From: CAVSKL01 sp963728475 [NCBI: Candidatus Eiseniibacteriota bacterium] | GTDB taxonomy: Bacteria > Eisenbacteria > RBG-16-71-46 > JABDJR01 | Direction of reading: 5' to 3' | DNA length: 64,000 nucleotides | NCBI GenBank assembly: GCA_963728475.1 | Contig: CAVSKL010000001.1 | Location: 620,001-684,000, forward strand | Shown here: positions 54,034 to 63,816 of the stretch, piece by piece | Numbering within the stretch: the stretch's first letter is position 1 | Layout: every line of letters starts with the position of its first letter | Made by a program: the position numbers and the translations under genes | The notes under the pieces: model-generated | Told to the model about the DNA's origin: nothing | Databases searched by the model: none | The model's input: the letters and a program-made list of their open reading frames with translations, nothing else

Positions 54034-54752
54034 CGGCGGGCCCCCCGCGCTTCCACCCGGGCGAGGTAGGCCTCCATGAAGCGCCCGGTCTGGTAGCGCA
54101 CCACCGGGTCGAGGGCGTCGCCCAACGCGCGGATCTCGGCTTCGGGCTGGGCCTCGGGGGTGGCGCGAAGCTCGTCGCGGTAGCCCTCGAGCCAGAGCGG
54201 CAGATCGCGCGCGGTGATCTCGGGATGGAACTGGATGCCGTAAGTGAGCTCGCGATGGCGAAACCCCTGGCAGTCGGTGCGGGTGGAACGCGCGAGGGGT
54301 TCGCAGCCGGCGGGAAGCGGAAACGCGTCCCCGTGCCAGTGGAAGGCCATCGACGAGCGCTCCACCAGGAGCGCCGCCACCGGATCGGATTCGCGGTCGA
54401 ACTCGCGCTCGACCGGATACCACCCGATCTCCTTGGCCGGGGCCTTGCCGACCGGCGCGTCCAGGGCCGCGGCCAGGACCTGCGCCCCCAGGCAGATCCC
54501 CAGCGTCGGGCGGCCGGCCCGGATGCGCGCGCGGGCGAGCGCGATCTCCGCGTCAAGATGGGGAGGACGGTCGTAGACGGCATCCGGCCCCCCCAGGATC
54601 ACCAGCAAGTCCGCCTCCGAGGCTCCACCGGGGATGTCCTGAGGCCGGGCGACGTCGGCGGTCTCCACCGACCACCCCCGCCGGGCGAGCGGCGGGGCCA
54701 GGGAGCCGAGTCCCTCGAATCGCACGTGACGGAGGGCAACGCAACGCTTCAT
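54030..54752 (-). CDS. Class I glutamine amidotransferase-like protein
   Basis: 240-residue GATase. The catalytic Cys87 is in GICLGAQVLAAAL, and the His/Glu pair is in YGIQFHPEITARD. This is the GMP-synthase-like small GATase that stands alone, perhaps hydrolysing gamma-glutamyl compounds or feeding ammonia to a partner. It starts the four-gene operon leading to DUF4032, asparaginase and DUF4236 genes; its stop overlaps the next GTG. No promoter is obvious in the 130 bp before it. Confidence 0.88.
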   Translation of the reverse strand: MKRCVALRHVRFEGLGSLAPPLARRGWSVETADVARPQDIPGGASEADLLVILGGPDAVYDRPPHLDAEIALARARIRAGRPTLGICLGAQVLAAALDAPVGKAPAKEIGWYPVEREFDRESDPVAALLVERSSMAFHWHGDAFPLPAGCEPLARSTRTDCQGFRHRELTYGIQFHPEITARDLPLWLEGYRDELRATPEAQPEAEIRALGDALDPVVRYQTGRFMEAYLARVEARGARR

Positions 54753-54882
54753 GACCGGACGAGTCTACCAGGACTGCCGGGGCGTGGAGTCCCCGGCGCC
54801 GGTGACGGTGACGGACGAGCTCGACGGGCCGGTCCGGCGGCGGCCGGCCCCCGGCCCGCCTTCCCAACCGGCGAGGATCCCC

Positions 54883-55275
54883 TTATTCGGGGGGACCGTC
54901 GAGGGGGACGACCGCGGGCCCTTCTCCCACTCTCACCACGATCATCCGGTTGGGCGTGGACCCGGTGTTGACCTCCCGGTGCGGGAAGCCGGGGGGGACG
55001 ACGATCAGCGATCCGTCCGCGGTCGCATACAACCGGCCGGTTCCGCCCGGACCGAATTCCAGCGTGGCCTCCCCTTCGAGGATATAGACGTAGGTGTCGT
55101 GGGTGCCGTGATGGTGCCAGGGCGATGCGGCCCCCGGCTCGGTGGTGACCATCCCCATCCAGAAATGGCCGTCACCGAACATCTCCTGCCGCAAGAACGG
55201 CGCGCCCGCGGGGCCGGGGAGGGTCTTGCGCTCCTCCGGCCGGATGGTGCGGACGGAGGGTGTCGACTTCGGCAT
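54883..55275 (-). CDS. Cupin domain protein
   Basis: 130-residue small beta-barrel protein. The cupin metal motif is SPWHHHGTHDTYVYILEGEATLEFG (two His, His and Glu, about 51-75) with a second His in VPPGFPHREVNTG. Cupins may be enzymes or sugar/metal binders; function here is unknown. Nothing in its context helps. From 55276 to about 55540 there is no gene that I can see. Confidence 0.85.
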   Translation of the reverse strand: MPKSTPSVRTIRPEERKTLPGPAGAPFLRQEMFGDGHFWMGMVTTEPGAASPWHHHGTHDTYVYILEGEATLEFGPGGTGRLYATADGSLIVVPPGFPHREVNTGSTPNRMIVVRVGEGPAVVPLDGPPE

Positions 55276-55544
55276 GGTTCGATTCTCCCTGCAGTTGCGG
55301 TCGAGCGAACGGGCGGAGCCGGGCTCGACCTGGACTGGAGGCCCGTCGGTTTCTCCATAAGTTTACAAGTGGGATTTCCCCGAGTGAAGCCCTTCGGTCT
55401 GTGGCCGGCAAGGTCGCCGCCGGCTTCAGGCCCAGCGCAATCCGCCATGAGTGGGAGTGCTACCTCCATGATGCGGGAGTGTCGAATGCGAATGACATTG
55501 GATCATCACCGGGTTTCTGATTGACTTCGATTCTCTCGCGGCCA

Positions 55545-55741
55545 TCAGCATCGGCAGCCCGGATTCGGACCCGCCAATCGTCATCGAAGGGAACGTGATT
55601 GAGGACAACTACTGCTCGCGAAACTCCGGCGGGATCAATATCGGAGCCCCCTGCATCATCCAGGACAACGTGATCCGGGGGAACTCGACCGGGAAAGGGG
55701 ACGGGGGAGGTGTGTACCTCATCGGCGATGTGGGAAAGGTC
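55545..55741 (+). pseudogene. Remnant of a beta-helix gene
   Basis: Frame reading AAISIGSPDSDPP then IVIEGNVIEDNYCSRNSG and CIIQDNVIRGNST up to VYLIGDVGKV, about 80 percent alike at the nucleotide level to 57606-57795 of the next beta-helix gene. Both ends are missing: no start upstream, and after VGKV the sequence turns into the leader of the next gene. A decayed copy or silent donor segment. Confidence 0.7.
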
Positions 55742-55922
55742 ACGGGGTTGCCCGGCCGTTGCTTGGTCCACCACCACTTGGGGGAGGCCAACGATAGGAC
55801 AATGACCCCAAGCCCCACGCAGCCGGGGATGGGTAGGCCGAACAAAAGCAGGAGGCCGGGGAGGTAACAAGCAGGCAAGCCGGTACGCTCCCCGGTCCCC
55901 GTGACCAGAAAGGAGACCGGCC

Positions 55923-56223
55923 ATGAGAACCATAGCCGTTCTGTTCCTGGTCCTTGTTGCCCTTGGCGGGGCAACCCTCGCGGCGGATGCTACCACGTAC
56001 CAGGTTCCATCGCCATATAGGAACGTGTCCTACGCCATGTCGCTTGCGTCGTCGGGCGACCTGATCCTCGTGTCGGACGCCTCGCAGGGAACCCCGACAG
56101 CGCCTACTCCGACACATTCACGGTGAAGTCGGGGGTCCGGGTCGTGGCCAAGAGCGGCCAGACCCCGATCATCGACGGGGGCAGCCTCCGTGCCACGGCG
56201 GTGGCCTTCGCGCCCAGTTCCGA
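55923..56223 (+). pseudogene. Frameshifted 5' end of a beta-helix protein gene (copy A1)
   Basis: Begins like the intact gene at 61143 (MRTIAVLFLVLVALGGATLA, signal peptide, then YQVPSPYRNVSYAMSLASSG) with the same upstream leader and GAGACC site. At 56088 the sequence CAGGGAACC lacks one G present in CAGGGGAACC of the 61143 copy, so the frame breaks; shifted homology continues (VKSGVRVVAKSGQTPIID...FAP) to about 56223. After that it joins a different sequence. Confidence 0.78.
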
Positions 56224-57743
56224 CGCGGGTGCGCCAAGCTTGGAAGGCACCTGCCGCGCGCGGTGTGCCGATCCCCTCGGCGTGTTTCCGAATTGTCAGA
56301 GGAAAACCCTTGAACCAGGTCGCCCGCGGGACTATAAGTGAGGGCGTTACGTTGCGCCCCCGGGGGGCGATCTCACCCCACATCTGAGCCCTCCCTCAAC
56401 TTGGAGACCCCCTCGCCGCGGCCGCCGTCGGTTGGCACACTCGGGAAAGAAGGTCGCATGCGTTCCTTTTCCCTCGTGCGACGGAGCGGACGAACGGGCT
56501 TTCCCCCTCCCTGGCTCGTCACCGCCGCCGCATCTTGTTGCAAGCTGGGACAGATCTTACGGCCGGTCTCCCGCATGCCGGCGGGCATGGTCGGAGCCGC
56601 TCTCGGGGAGCGGTGCGGCCCTGAGCGCCTGCGGCGCGGGCCGGGGTCCCACCGCCGCTCTTGCAGTCCTGGCGCGGAGCGACGCCTCCGCCGGCCCCCT
56701 TCCGGCGCTTCAGGGAGTGGGGCCCCCCGATTCTCCGAGGAGTCGCGCGCTCGGCGGACAGGCGCCCCCGACGCACGCCCGGCGCAGGTTCCGGTAGCGC
56801 GACTTCTCAACCTATTTGGCGTAGGGATATTCCTCGTTCTGGGCGCTTCATCCTGTGGACGGGGAGCGACCAAGCCGGGGAGCGCGCTTTGCCGGGTCAC
56901 GCCGGACACGCTGGACTTCGGGAGGGTCGAGCTTGGGGCGCGGGCGGTGCGCGCCATCACCGTCAAGGACGTGGGCAGTAATGGTTTCACCTCCGGGGCA
57001 CGCGCGGAAGGAGGCCCGTTCGTGATCCTGAGCGGCGGCGGACCGGTTTCCCTCGCGCCCGGGGACTCTCTGAAGATTCTGGTGGAGTACGCGCCGGAAG
57101 GGCGCGGCGCCGCCCGGGGCGTCGTGAGCCTGGGGGAACTTGCGTGCGGCAGCGTGCCGCTGGTGGGGAACGCATCCAGGACTTGGCGCGTTCGACCGGA
57201 CGGGACCGGGGATGCGCCGACGGTGCAGGCGGGGATCGACAGCTCGGAGGACGGCGACGTGGTGCTGGTGGGTCCGGGGACCTACTACGAGAACATCAAC
57301 CTTCGGGGGAAGGCGATTCACCTCCTGGGGGAGAAGGGGCCGGAGGTGACGGTGCTGGATGGCAGCCGGGAGGACTCGACCGTTGTCAACTGCGAGTCGG
57401 GGGAAACCAATGACACCATCATTGAGGGGTTTACGATCACGGGAGGGAGGGGGTGGACGCCTCTAGGGGACACCACCACCAAAGCTGGTGGCGGCATTAG
57501 TTGCTACCACTCGACTCCCATAATACGAAACAACGTAATTCGCGACAATCAGGCTCTAAATGATCCCAGAGGAGGGAACTCACGAGGAGGGGCTATCAAC
57601 ATCGGATCACGTGGGGCATCCCAACCCATGATCGTGGAGGGGAACATCATCGAAGGCAACTACTGTTCACGGAATTCCGGAGGAATCAACATTGCAGGTC
57701 CCTGCATCATCCAGGACAACGTGATTCGGGGGAACTCGACGGG
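56064..57743 (+). repeat. Long direct repeat, copy 1 (identical partner at 58678)
   Basis: About 1680 bp nearly identical to 58678-60357, offset 2614 bp. It covers the end of the broken A1 gene, a non-coding stretch and the first 60 percent of the 56458 gene. Substitutions are few by eye, apart from one cluster at 57301-57349. Both sides then diverge abruptly. Confidence 0.9.
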
Positions 57744-58404
57744 GACTGGGGACGGCGGTGGTCTCTACCTGCTCGGAGACGTTGGGAGAGTCATCATCCG
57801 ACGGAACCTGATCGTTGAAAACCACGCCGCAGACCATGGGGGCGGAATCTACATCGGTACGTTTCTGGCCTCGGCTGGCATGACGGAGATTTCCCAGAAC
57901 GTCATTCTGCGCAATACCGCCATGGGAAGGGATGGCGGGGCCGATTGTTCCGGGGCCGGGATGTGGATCGGAGGAGGGGCACTTACGACCCAGAACACGA
58001 TTGAATTCAACCATGCTGAAAACTTGGGAGTGGTCCCCGCGGGGGGCGGCTGTTGCCTCGAGAACTCCGTGCCCGGCACGTCGGTCAGGCTGACTATCTT
58101 CTACGCAAACGTGGGCGGCGGCCTGGTAGCAACGGAAGCGGCGGAAGGCGAGGAGGGAGACAACATCATCTTCGGAAACAGTTCCCCGGGTTTCTTCGTG
58201 GCGCAGAGCACACACATCGACCAAGAAGGAGACTTCCGTGTGGATCCGTTGTTCTGTGACACAACCGCCACGAGTGCCGGGCGGCTGCGCGAGAACTCGC
58301 CCGCCTTCGGCTTGGTGGGGGACGTGATCGGAGCCGTGCCCACCCCGGGCTGTGCCGGAGGCAACTCGATCCCGTCAAGTAGTCCTACAGGAAGGCGGCA
58401 ATAG
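56458..58404 (+). CDS. Beta-helix surface lipoprotein, copy 1 (start uncertain)
   Basis: 648 residues from the ATG at 56458 (AAGAAGG upstream). A lipobox-like ILVLGASSCGRG places the Cys at about residue 133, so the true start may be further in, but no ATG, GTG or TTG lies in frame close to it; the first 115 residues may be untranslated or a non-standard extension. After an Ig-like (ASH/choice-of-anchor D) domain (LCRVTPDTLDFGRVELGARAV to VEYAPEGRGAA) comes a parallel beta-helix (GDAPTVQAGIDSSEDGDVVL, then repeated NNVIRDN, GNIIEGN). The 3' third is not shared with copy 2. Function: surface adhesin or carbohydrate binder, inferred. Confidence 0.72.
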   Translation: MRSFSLVRRSGRTGFPPPWLVTAAASCCKLGQILRPVSRMPAGMVGAALGERCGPERLRRGPGSHRRSCSPGAERRLRRPPSGASGSGAPRFSEESRARRTGAPDARPAQVPVARLLNLFGVGIFLVLGASSCGRGATKPGSALCRVTPDTLDFGRVELGARAVRAITVKDVGSNGFTSGARAEGGPFVILSGGGPVSLAPGDSLKILVEYAPEGRGAARGVVSLGELACGSVPLVGNASRTWRVRPDGTGDAPTVQAGIDSSEDGDVVLVGPGTYYENINLRGKAIHLLGEKGPEVTVLDGSREDSTVVNCESGETNDTIIEGFTITGGRGWTPLGDTTTKAGGGISCYHSTPIIRNNVIRDNQALNDPRGGNSRGGAINIGSRGASQPMIVEGNIIEGNYCSRNSGGINIAGPCIIQDNVIRGNSTGTGDGGGLYLLGDVGRVIIRRNLIVENHAADHGGGIYIGTFLASAGMTEISQNVILRNTAMGRDGGADCSGAGMWIGGGALTTQNTIEFNHAENLGVVPAGGGCCLENSVPGTSVRLTIFYANVGGGLVATEAAEGEEGDNIIFGNSSPGFFVAQSTHIDQEGDFRVDPLFCDTTATSAGRLRENSPAFGLVGDVIGAVPTPGCAGGNSIPSSSPTGRRQ

Positions 58405-58533
58405 GCTTTCTTGCCTCCCCTTGGCCGGGGGCAGGAAGATGGCGATAAGGCCAAGAAGGCGGGGGCGGGGCGGTGCCACGCTGACCGGCGAGATGCACCG
58501 CCTCACGCCCCCATACCAGAGAGGAGGCTGGCG

Positions 58534-58837
58534 ATGAAAGCCACCTTGATCTCCGCCCTGGTGCTGATCCTCCTGGGAGGACCCGCGACAGGGATTGTAC
58601 AGGCAAACACCATTACAGTTCCATCCTACCGAAAGACGGTCTCCCTGGCCATGCCGCTGGCAGCGTCCGGCGATACCATCCTCGTGTCGGACGCCTCGCA
58701 GGGAACCCCGACAGCGCCTACTCCGACACCTTCACGGTGAAGTCGGGGGTCCGGGTCGTGGCCAAGAGCGGCCAGACCCCGATCATCGACGGGGGCAGCC
58801 TCCGTGCCACGGCGGTGGACTTCGCGCCCAGTTCCGA
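58534..58837 (+). pseudogene. Frameshifted 5' end of a beta-helix protein gene (copy A2)
   Basis: Starts at ATG 58534 with a strong GAGAGGAGG site and its own signal peptide (MKATLISALVLILLGGPATG), then AMPLAASGDTILVSDASQG. From 58678 it is identical to copy A1 including the missing G in CAGGGAACC, so it is also broken. A single duplication can explain the shared frameshift. Confidence 0.78.
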
Positions 58838-60357
58838 CGCGGGTGCGCCAAGCTTGGAAGGCATCTGCCGCCCGCGGTGTGCCGATCCCCTCGGCGTGTT
58901 TCCGAATTGTCAGAGGAAAACCCTTGAACCAGGTCGCCCGCGGGACTATAAGTGAGGGCATTACGTTGCGCTGCCGGGGGGCGAACTCACCCCACATCTG
59001 AGCCCTCCCTCAACTTGGAGACCCCCTCGCCGCGGCCGCCGTCGGTTGGCACACTCGGGAAAGAAGGTCGCATGCGTTCCTTTTCCCGCGTGCGACGGAG
59101 CGGACGAACGGGCTTTCCCCCTCCCTGGCTCGTCACCGCCGCCGCATCTTGTTGCAAGCTGGGACAGATCTTACGACCGGTCTCCCGCATGCCGGCGGGC
59201 ATGGTCGGAGCCGCTCTCGGGGAGCGGTGCGGCCCTGAGCGCCTGCGGCGCGGGCCGGGGTCCCACCGCCGCTCTTGCAGTCCTGGCGTGAAGCGACGCC
59301 TCCGCCGGCCCCCTTCCGGCGCTTCAGGGAGTGGGGCCTCCCGATTCTCCGAGGAGTCGCGCGCTCGGCGGACAGGCGCCCCCGACGCACGCCCGGCGCA
59401 GGTTCCGGTAGCGCGACTTCTCAAGCTATTTGGCGTAGGGATATTCCTCGTTCTGGGCGCTTCATCCTGTGGACGGGGAGCGACCAAGCCGGGGAGCGCG
59501 CTCTGCCGGGTCACGCCGGACACGCTGGACTTCGGGAGGGTCGAGCTTGGGGCGCGGGCGGTGCGCGCCATCACCGTCAAGGACGTGGGCAGTAATGGTT
59601 TCACCTCCGGGGCACGCGCGGAAGGAGGCCCGTTCGTGATCCTGAGCGGCGGCGGACCGGTTTCCCTCGCGCCCGGGGACTCTCTGAAGATTCTGGTGGA
59701 GTACGCGCCGGAAGGGCGCGGCGCCGCCCGGGGCGTCGTGAGCCTGGGGGAACTTGCGTGCGGCAGCGTGCCGCTGGTGGGGAACGCATCCAGGACTTGG
59801 CGCGTTCGACCGGACGGGACCGGGGATGCGCCGACGGTGCAGGCGGGGATCGACAGCTCGGAGGACGGCGACGTGGTGCTGGTGGGTCCGGGGACCTACT
59901 ACGAGAACATCAACCTGGAAGGGAAGGCGATTCACCTGCTGAGCAAATCTGGCCCGGTCGTGACGGTGCTGGATGGCAGCCGGGAGGACTCGACCGTTGT
60001 CAACTGCGAGTCGGGGGAAACCAATGACACCATCATTGAGGGGTTTACGATCACGGGAGGGAGGGGGTGGACGCCTCTAGGGGACACCACCACCAAAGCT
60101 GGTGGCGGCATTAGTTGCTACCACTCGACTCCCATAATACGAAACAACGTAATTCGCGACAATCAGGCTCTAAATGGTCCCAGAGGAGGGAACTCACGAG
60201 GAGGGGCTATCAACATCGGATCACGTGGGGCATCCCAACCCATGATCGTGGAGGGGAACATCATCGAAGGCAACTACTGTTCACGGAATTCCGGAGGAAT
60301 CAACATTGCAGGTCCCTGCATCATCCAGGACAACGTGATTCGGGGGAACTCGACGGG
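58678..60357 (+). repeat. Long direct repeat, copy 2
   Basis: Partner of 56064-57743 at an offset of exactly 2614 bp with no net indel. Includes the end of copy A2, the non-coding stretch and the 5' part of the 59072 gene. The identity stops at GGAACTCGACGGG in both copies. Confidence 0.9.
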
Positions 60358-61021
60358 CACGGGGGATGGGGGGGGCCTCTACCTCCTCGGCACGGTGGGG
60401 CACGTCGTGATCCGGAGAAATCTAATCGTCGAGAACCACGCCATGGATCATGGGGGAGGGTTGTACCTTGCTGCAGACCTATTTGACCCGAGCCTAACGG
60501 ACATCTCGGACAACGTCATCTTAGACAACGTGGCATTGGGTCAAGACAGCGCCTTCGACAGCTCGGGGGGAGGTATCTTTCTCGACAACGAAGCCTATAT
60601 CCACAACAACACGATCGCCTTCAACCATGCCGGAAGCTCAAGGGGATATCTCCCCGGCGGCGGCATGGTCGTGCAGTACTGCTCCTCGGCCACCCGAATC
60701 GAATCCAACGTCATCTACGGAAACGGCGAAGGCGGGTTCGTCGCCGAACGCCGGGCCTCTTGCCAGGTGGTCCACAACCTCATCTACGGCAACGCGGTGA
60801 CCGACGTGGATCGCGACATGACGACGCACATCGACGTAACGGACAATCTCTTCGTCGATCCCCTCTTTTGCGACACCACCGCAGCTAGCACCGGCGCTCT
60901 GGCCGCCAACTCGCCGGCCTTGACCGCTGGCTCCGGCGTGATCGGCGCGGTGGCGGAGCCGGGTTGCTCCACTGCGGCGAGGGTTATCAGTTTCCGGGGG
61001 AGGGCAGCCATGGCCCAGTGA
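59072..61021 (+). CDS. Beta-helix surface lipoprotein, copy 2 (start uncertain)
   Basis: 649 residues from ATG 59072. Same layout as copy 1: N-terminal extension, lipobox-like GASSCGRG, ASH domain and the first turns of a parallel beta-helix, nearly identical through residue about 428. After that the helix turns differ (NNTIAFNHAGSSRGYLPGG, ESNVIYGNGEGGFVAE, FVDPLFCDTTAAS). The same doubts on the start apply. The few differences before the lipobox (Leu/Arg, Ala/Val, Asn/Lys) all change the protein, which argues that this stretch may not be translated. Precedes the 61143 gene by 121 bp. Confidence 0.72.
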   Translation: MRSFSRVRRSGRTGFPPPWLVTAAASCCKLGQILRPVSRMPAGMVGAALGERCGPERLRRGPGSHRRSCSPGVKRRLRRPPSGASGSGASRFSEESRARRTGAPDARPAQVPVARLLKLFGVGIFLVLGASSCGRGATKPGSALCRVTPDTLDFGRVELGARAVRAITVKDVGSNGFTSGARAEGGPFVILSGGGPVSLAPGDSLKILVEYAPEGRGAARGVVSLGELACGSVPLVGNASRTWRVRPDGTGDAPTVQAGIDSSEDGDVVLVGPGTYYENINLEGKAIHLLSKSGPVVTVLDGSREDSTVVNCESGETNDTIIEGFTITGGRGWTPLGDTTTKAGGGISCYHSTPIIRNNVIRDNQALNGPRGGNSRGGAINIGSRGASQPMIVEGNIIEGNYCSRNSGGINIAGPCIIQDNVIRGNSTGTGDGGGLYLLGTVGHVVIRRNLIVENHAMDHGGGLYLAADLFDPSLTDISDNVILDNVALGQDSAFDSSGGGIFLDNEAYIHNNTIAFNHAGSSRGYLPGGGMVVQYCSSATRIESNVIYGNGEGGFVAERRASCQVVHNLIYGNAVTDVDRDMTTHIDVTDNLFVDPLFCDTTAASTGALAANSPALTAGSGVIGAVAEPGCSTAARVISFRGRAAMAQ

Positions 61022-61142
61022 TCCCCTGGCCCCCCACGGCCGGGGTTGGGTAGGCCGGAGAGAGGCAGGAGGCCGGGGCGGCGACGTGCAGGCAAGCAAC
61101 TTCGACCGCCTCCGGCCCCCGTAACCAGAAAGGAGACCGGCC

Positions 61143-63802
61143 ATGAGAACCATAGCCGTTCTGTTCTTGGTCGTTACCGCCCTGTGCGGGGCGGCCCTCG
61201 TAGCGGATGCTACCACGTACCAGGTTCCATCGCCATATAGGAACGTGTCCTACGCCATGTCGCTTGCGTCGTCGGGCGACCTGATCCTCGTGTCGGACGC
61301 CTCGCAGGGGAACCCCGACAGCGCCTACGCCGACGCTTTCGCGGTGAAGTCGGGGGTCCGGGTCGTGGCCAAGAGCGGCCAGACCCCCATCATCGACGGG
61401 GGCAGCCTCCGTGCCACGGCGGTGGCCTTCGCGCCCGGCGCCTCGTCGAGCACGATCTTCCAGGGGTTCACGATCCGCGGAGGCACGGACACCGTGGTGG
61501 TGGTGAGGGGAAGCGGGACCATTCGGGACTGCACCATCAGCGACATTTCGAGCACCATCCCGCCCTACGGCAGCGCGGGGATCCACATCGAGGGGGACGG
61601 CAGCGTCAAGCACTGCACGATCTCGATGACGAAGCACGTTAACGCCGGGATCAGAGCGCTGGGACCGATCCTGGTCGATAGCTGCACGGTCGAGACGAAC
61701 AGCGTCAATGGCCCCTCCGACGGATTCTTCCTCCAGGAATCCGGCGGTACGCCGGACCTCCAGCACAGCTCGGTCACCGGGGCCGGGGCCGGGCTCAACA
61801 ACGGGGTGCTCGCGGAAGGGACGGTGACCGTTGAGAACTGCGACGTGGGCCCGACGAACCCCAGCTCGTCGTGCAACGGCTTCGCGTTCGACGACGGGAG
61901 CCCGACGATGAGCGACTGCTCTATCACTCTTCCCGATGGCATCGGGGTCGAGAGCGGATGGCAGGGTAACGCTACCACCCTGACGATGGCCGATTGCACC
62001 ATCGATGTGGACTATGGTACCGGGATTGATTGTGAGGTAGGATCGGTATCTGGATTCAATACCGTCGTCACCATTCACGAAGCAGACACGTACAACACCG
62101 GCATCCAGGTTGCAACGTCGAGTGGGCCGAACGTGTCGACGGTGAAGGGTGTCTTGGTCCGTGGACTGACGCACTACGGCGCCGGGGTTGACGTCTTCGA
62201 CGGCGGCGCGGTGATCGAGAACGTGACCGTGGATGGATTCGAGCTGGGCTTCTACGACAGCAACCATGGCTTGGTCAAGAACACGGTTCAGAATTGCATC
62301 GCCAGCAACTACGGCAACGTGGGGTTCGACTACGTGACGGCGGCCTACTGCATCGCCGATGGCAGCGGGTCGGGGCCTTCCCGGTGGCCTGCATGTACGG
62401 GACGCTGGCCCGTGACTCGGAGTACGAGGAGGGCGGGACCCTGGACTTCCCGGGCGACCTGACCATCCCCTCCGGCAAGTCCCTCACCCTCTGGGGCGGG
62501 ACCAACGTCTCGATCTCCACCAGCGATTCCCAGAGCGGCGGAAACAACACGGGAAAGGTGGAGCTGCTGGCTTCCGGCTCGCTGGCCCTGGCCGGGAGCG
62601 AGGGCGATTCGGTGGTCTTCGCGTCCAACGCGGCCTCGCCGGGGGAATACGACTGGGAGGGCATCCTCTCATCGAACGACCTGGCCCTCGCCTATGCCCG
62701 CATCCAGAACGCGAAGTACGGCGTCCACGTCGGCCTGGTGGGAAGCAGCGTCTCGATCTCGCATTGCCGGTTCCAGGACAACGACACCGCCGACATCCTC
62801 GCGACGACGAGCGATTCGTCGGCGACGGTGTCCATCACCAACAACGTCCTCGACGTGGGCGGTGGCAAGGGGATCGACTTCCAGAAGCCGAAGGGGACCA
62901 TCTCCGGGAACACGGTGACCGGGAACGGTTCGACGAACGCCGGGATCTACCTGGCCCAGTACTACGACCATGCCTCGGTGACCGGCAATACCGTGTCCGG
63001 GGACGGTTCGGGGTATGGGATCCAGATCGCCGAAGGATATCCGACCGTCACCGGGAACGCGGTGGATGACTGGCACTACGCCGTCTACCTCACGGGCGGC
63101 ACCGCCAGGATCGGGACCGGCGGGGGCGCCGATCCGAACGTGCTGACCGGTAGCACGCGCGGGATCAGCACCTACTGCACGGGCCCCGGATCGTGCCCGG
63201 GCTGCGGCTCCTTCCTCCCCGTGATCCGCCACAACCGGATCCACGGCAACTACGACGGTGTGGTCGCCGAGAGGCGCGCCTTCATCGACCTGGGCAGGGC
63301 GGGAGACGAGGGGAACAACGACATCTACGACAACACCAACTACTGCCTCTGGAACCGGTCGACCTGTAGCGACGTGATGACGGCATCCGGGAACTACCTC
63401 GGCTCCTGCAGCGGCGGGTACCCGGACATCTGCTGGGAAGGGGACGTCGAGCTCGACTCCTTGGCGTGCTCGCAGGTCGCCTCGGCGGACGCGGCGATCG
63501 AGAGGGTGACGGCGAGCGTGGGGCCCCACCTCCTGGGCCTCCGGCCGAATCCCATGAGGAGCGGCACCGCCATTCGGTTCCAGCTCGTGGGGCAGCCCGG
63601 GGAGGTCGGAATCCGGATCTTCGACGTGGCCGGCCGGGCGATCCGGACCTTCACCAAGCAGAACTACTCCGCCGGCACCCATGAGGTGGCGTGGGACGGC
63701 CGCGACGACCGCGGGGCGCCCGTGCAGGCCGGGATCTACTTCGTCCGCATGGCGACCGGCCGGACGAACGCGCAAACCCTGAAAGCGCTGGTCTTGCGCT
63801 GA
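61143..63802 (+). CDS. Secreted beta-helix protein with C-terminal FlgD-like sorting domain, frameshifted
   Basis: A signal peptide (MRTIAVLFLVVTALCGAALV, about 1-22) is followed by a parallel beta-helix of many turns. At 62372-62375 the frame changes: the G run in TCGGGGCC seems one short, ending one frame at 62460-62462 while the next frame continues from VACMYGTLARDSEYEEGGTL to the stop at 63802. Joined, the protein has about 886 residues. The C-terminal 80 residues (LLGLRPNPMRSGTAIRFQL to GIYFVRMATGRTNAQTLKALV) form the FlgD-like/T9SS-type domain typical of exported FCB proteins. A surface protein; ligand unknown. The only array member whose 5' end is unbroken. Confidence 0.8.
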
Positions 63803-63816
63803 GAGGAGAGATGGCC

